A program made the translations under genes and the position numbers. A model generated the notes under the pieces. It made no database searches. It was not told the origin of the DNA and saw nothing but the letters and a program-made list of their open reading frames with translations. From an uncultured Lachnospiraceae bacterium (GTDB lineage: Bacteria > Bacillota > Clostridia > Lachnospirales > Lachnospiraceae), in assembly GCA_910588755.1 (NCBI GenBank), contig CAJUQZ010000195.1, positions 1-5,975 on the forward strand: a DNA stretch of 5,975 bases. The letters are read 5' to 3'. Below, piece after piece: positions 5,789-5,975 of this stretch (positions are counted from its first letter, which is position 1; each line of letters starts with the position of its first letter).

Positions 5789-5975
5789 TTAAATTTTATT
5801 TTAAAAATCTATAAATAAGCAAATATTGAAATTTGCACAAATTTGTCCGCCATACAACGACAGATCTGAGGTTTTATTTTTGTGCAGTTTTCTGGATTTG
5901 CTCAATTATAGATAATAATTATAGAAAGCTTCCTGTATACTTTAAATAGGTCAAGAGATTGACACAAAAAAATAC

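Larger units (their letters stand above)
5585..5975. other. AT-rich intergenic region, no gene recognised
   Basis: No plausible coding region with an RBS is seen on either strand. The stretch is rich in A and T runs. It contains an AAAGATA (5673-5679) / TATCTTT (5699-5705) inverted repeat with a long loop, two short tandem duplications, and TTGACA matches at 5743-5748 and 5959-5964. The first has no good -10 partner. The second is too close to the window end to judge and could be the -35 box of a gene to the right. Confidence 0.6.

Overview
The window looks like chromosomal DNA of a low-to-moderate GC Firmicute, most likely a Clostridia member of Lachnospiraceae type. The grounds are strong AGGAG-type ribosome binding sites, AT-rich intergenic DNA, a T-box riboswitch in front of an aminoacyl-tRNA synthetase gene, and an IleS of the long, eukaryote-like (type 2) form common in Clostridia. 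The genus cannot be fixed from this sequence alone.

Layout. (1) Bases 1-460: a small minus-strand gene (69-227) encodes a 52-residue peptide with an N-terminal hydrophobic export-type segment and one Cys. Its upstream side holds a strong RNA hairpin (273-305) and a possible promoter overlaid by a perfect 7-bp dyad (319-347). (2) Bases 468-1259: a sigma-A-type promoter (468-497) drives an unusually long leader of about 755 nt. The leader contains a complete T-box riboswitch (521-1041) with an AUC isoleucine specifier, Stem II, a Stem IIA/B pseudoknot, Stem III, T-box bulge and antiterminator, and an intrinsic terminator. Its Stem I appears to carry about 180-190 nt of extra structured RNA in the distal loop. 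After the terminator come about 218 nt of leader with one large inverted repeat (1051-1105) and two tandem 38-nt hairpin repeats (1113-1150, 1152-1189). (3) Bases 1260-4427: ileS, isoleucyl-tRNA synthetase, 1055 aa. (4) Bases 4446-5510: a membrane-anchored alpha/beta hydrolase, 18 nt after ileS with its own RBS, probably on the same transcript. (5) Bases 5538-5584: a strong intrinsic terminator ending the unit. (6) Bases 5585-5975: AT-rich DNA with no gene recognised, containing two short tandem duplications.

How it works together (inference): uncharged tRNA-Ile is read by the leader at the AUC specifier and the UGGU bulge. It stabilises the antiterminator and lets transcription continue into ileS and the hydrolase gene. 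Charged tRNA leaves the terminator to form. The most unusual part is the leader itself: an oversized Stem I loop plus a second block of hairpins between the terminator and the start codon. The divergent small peptide gene is a second candidate for something undescribed.
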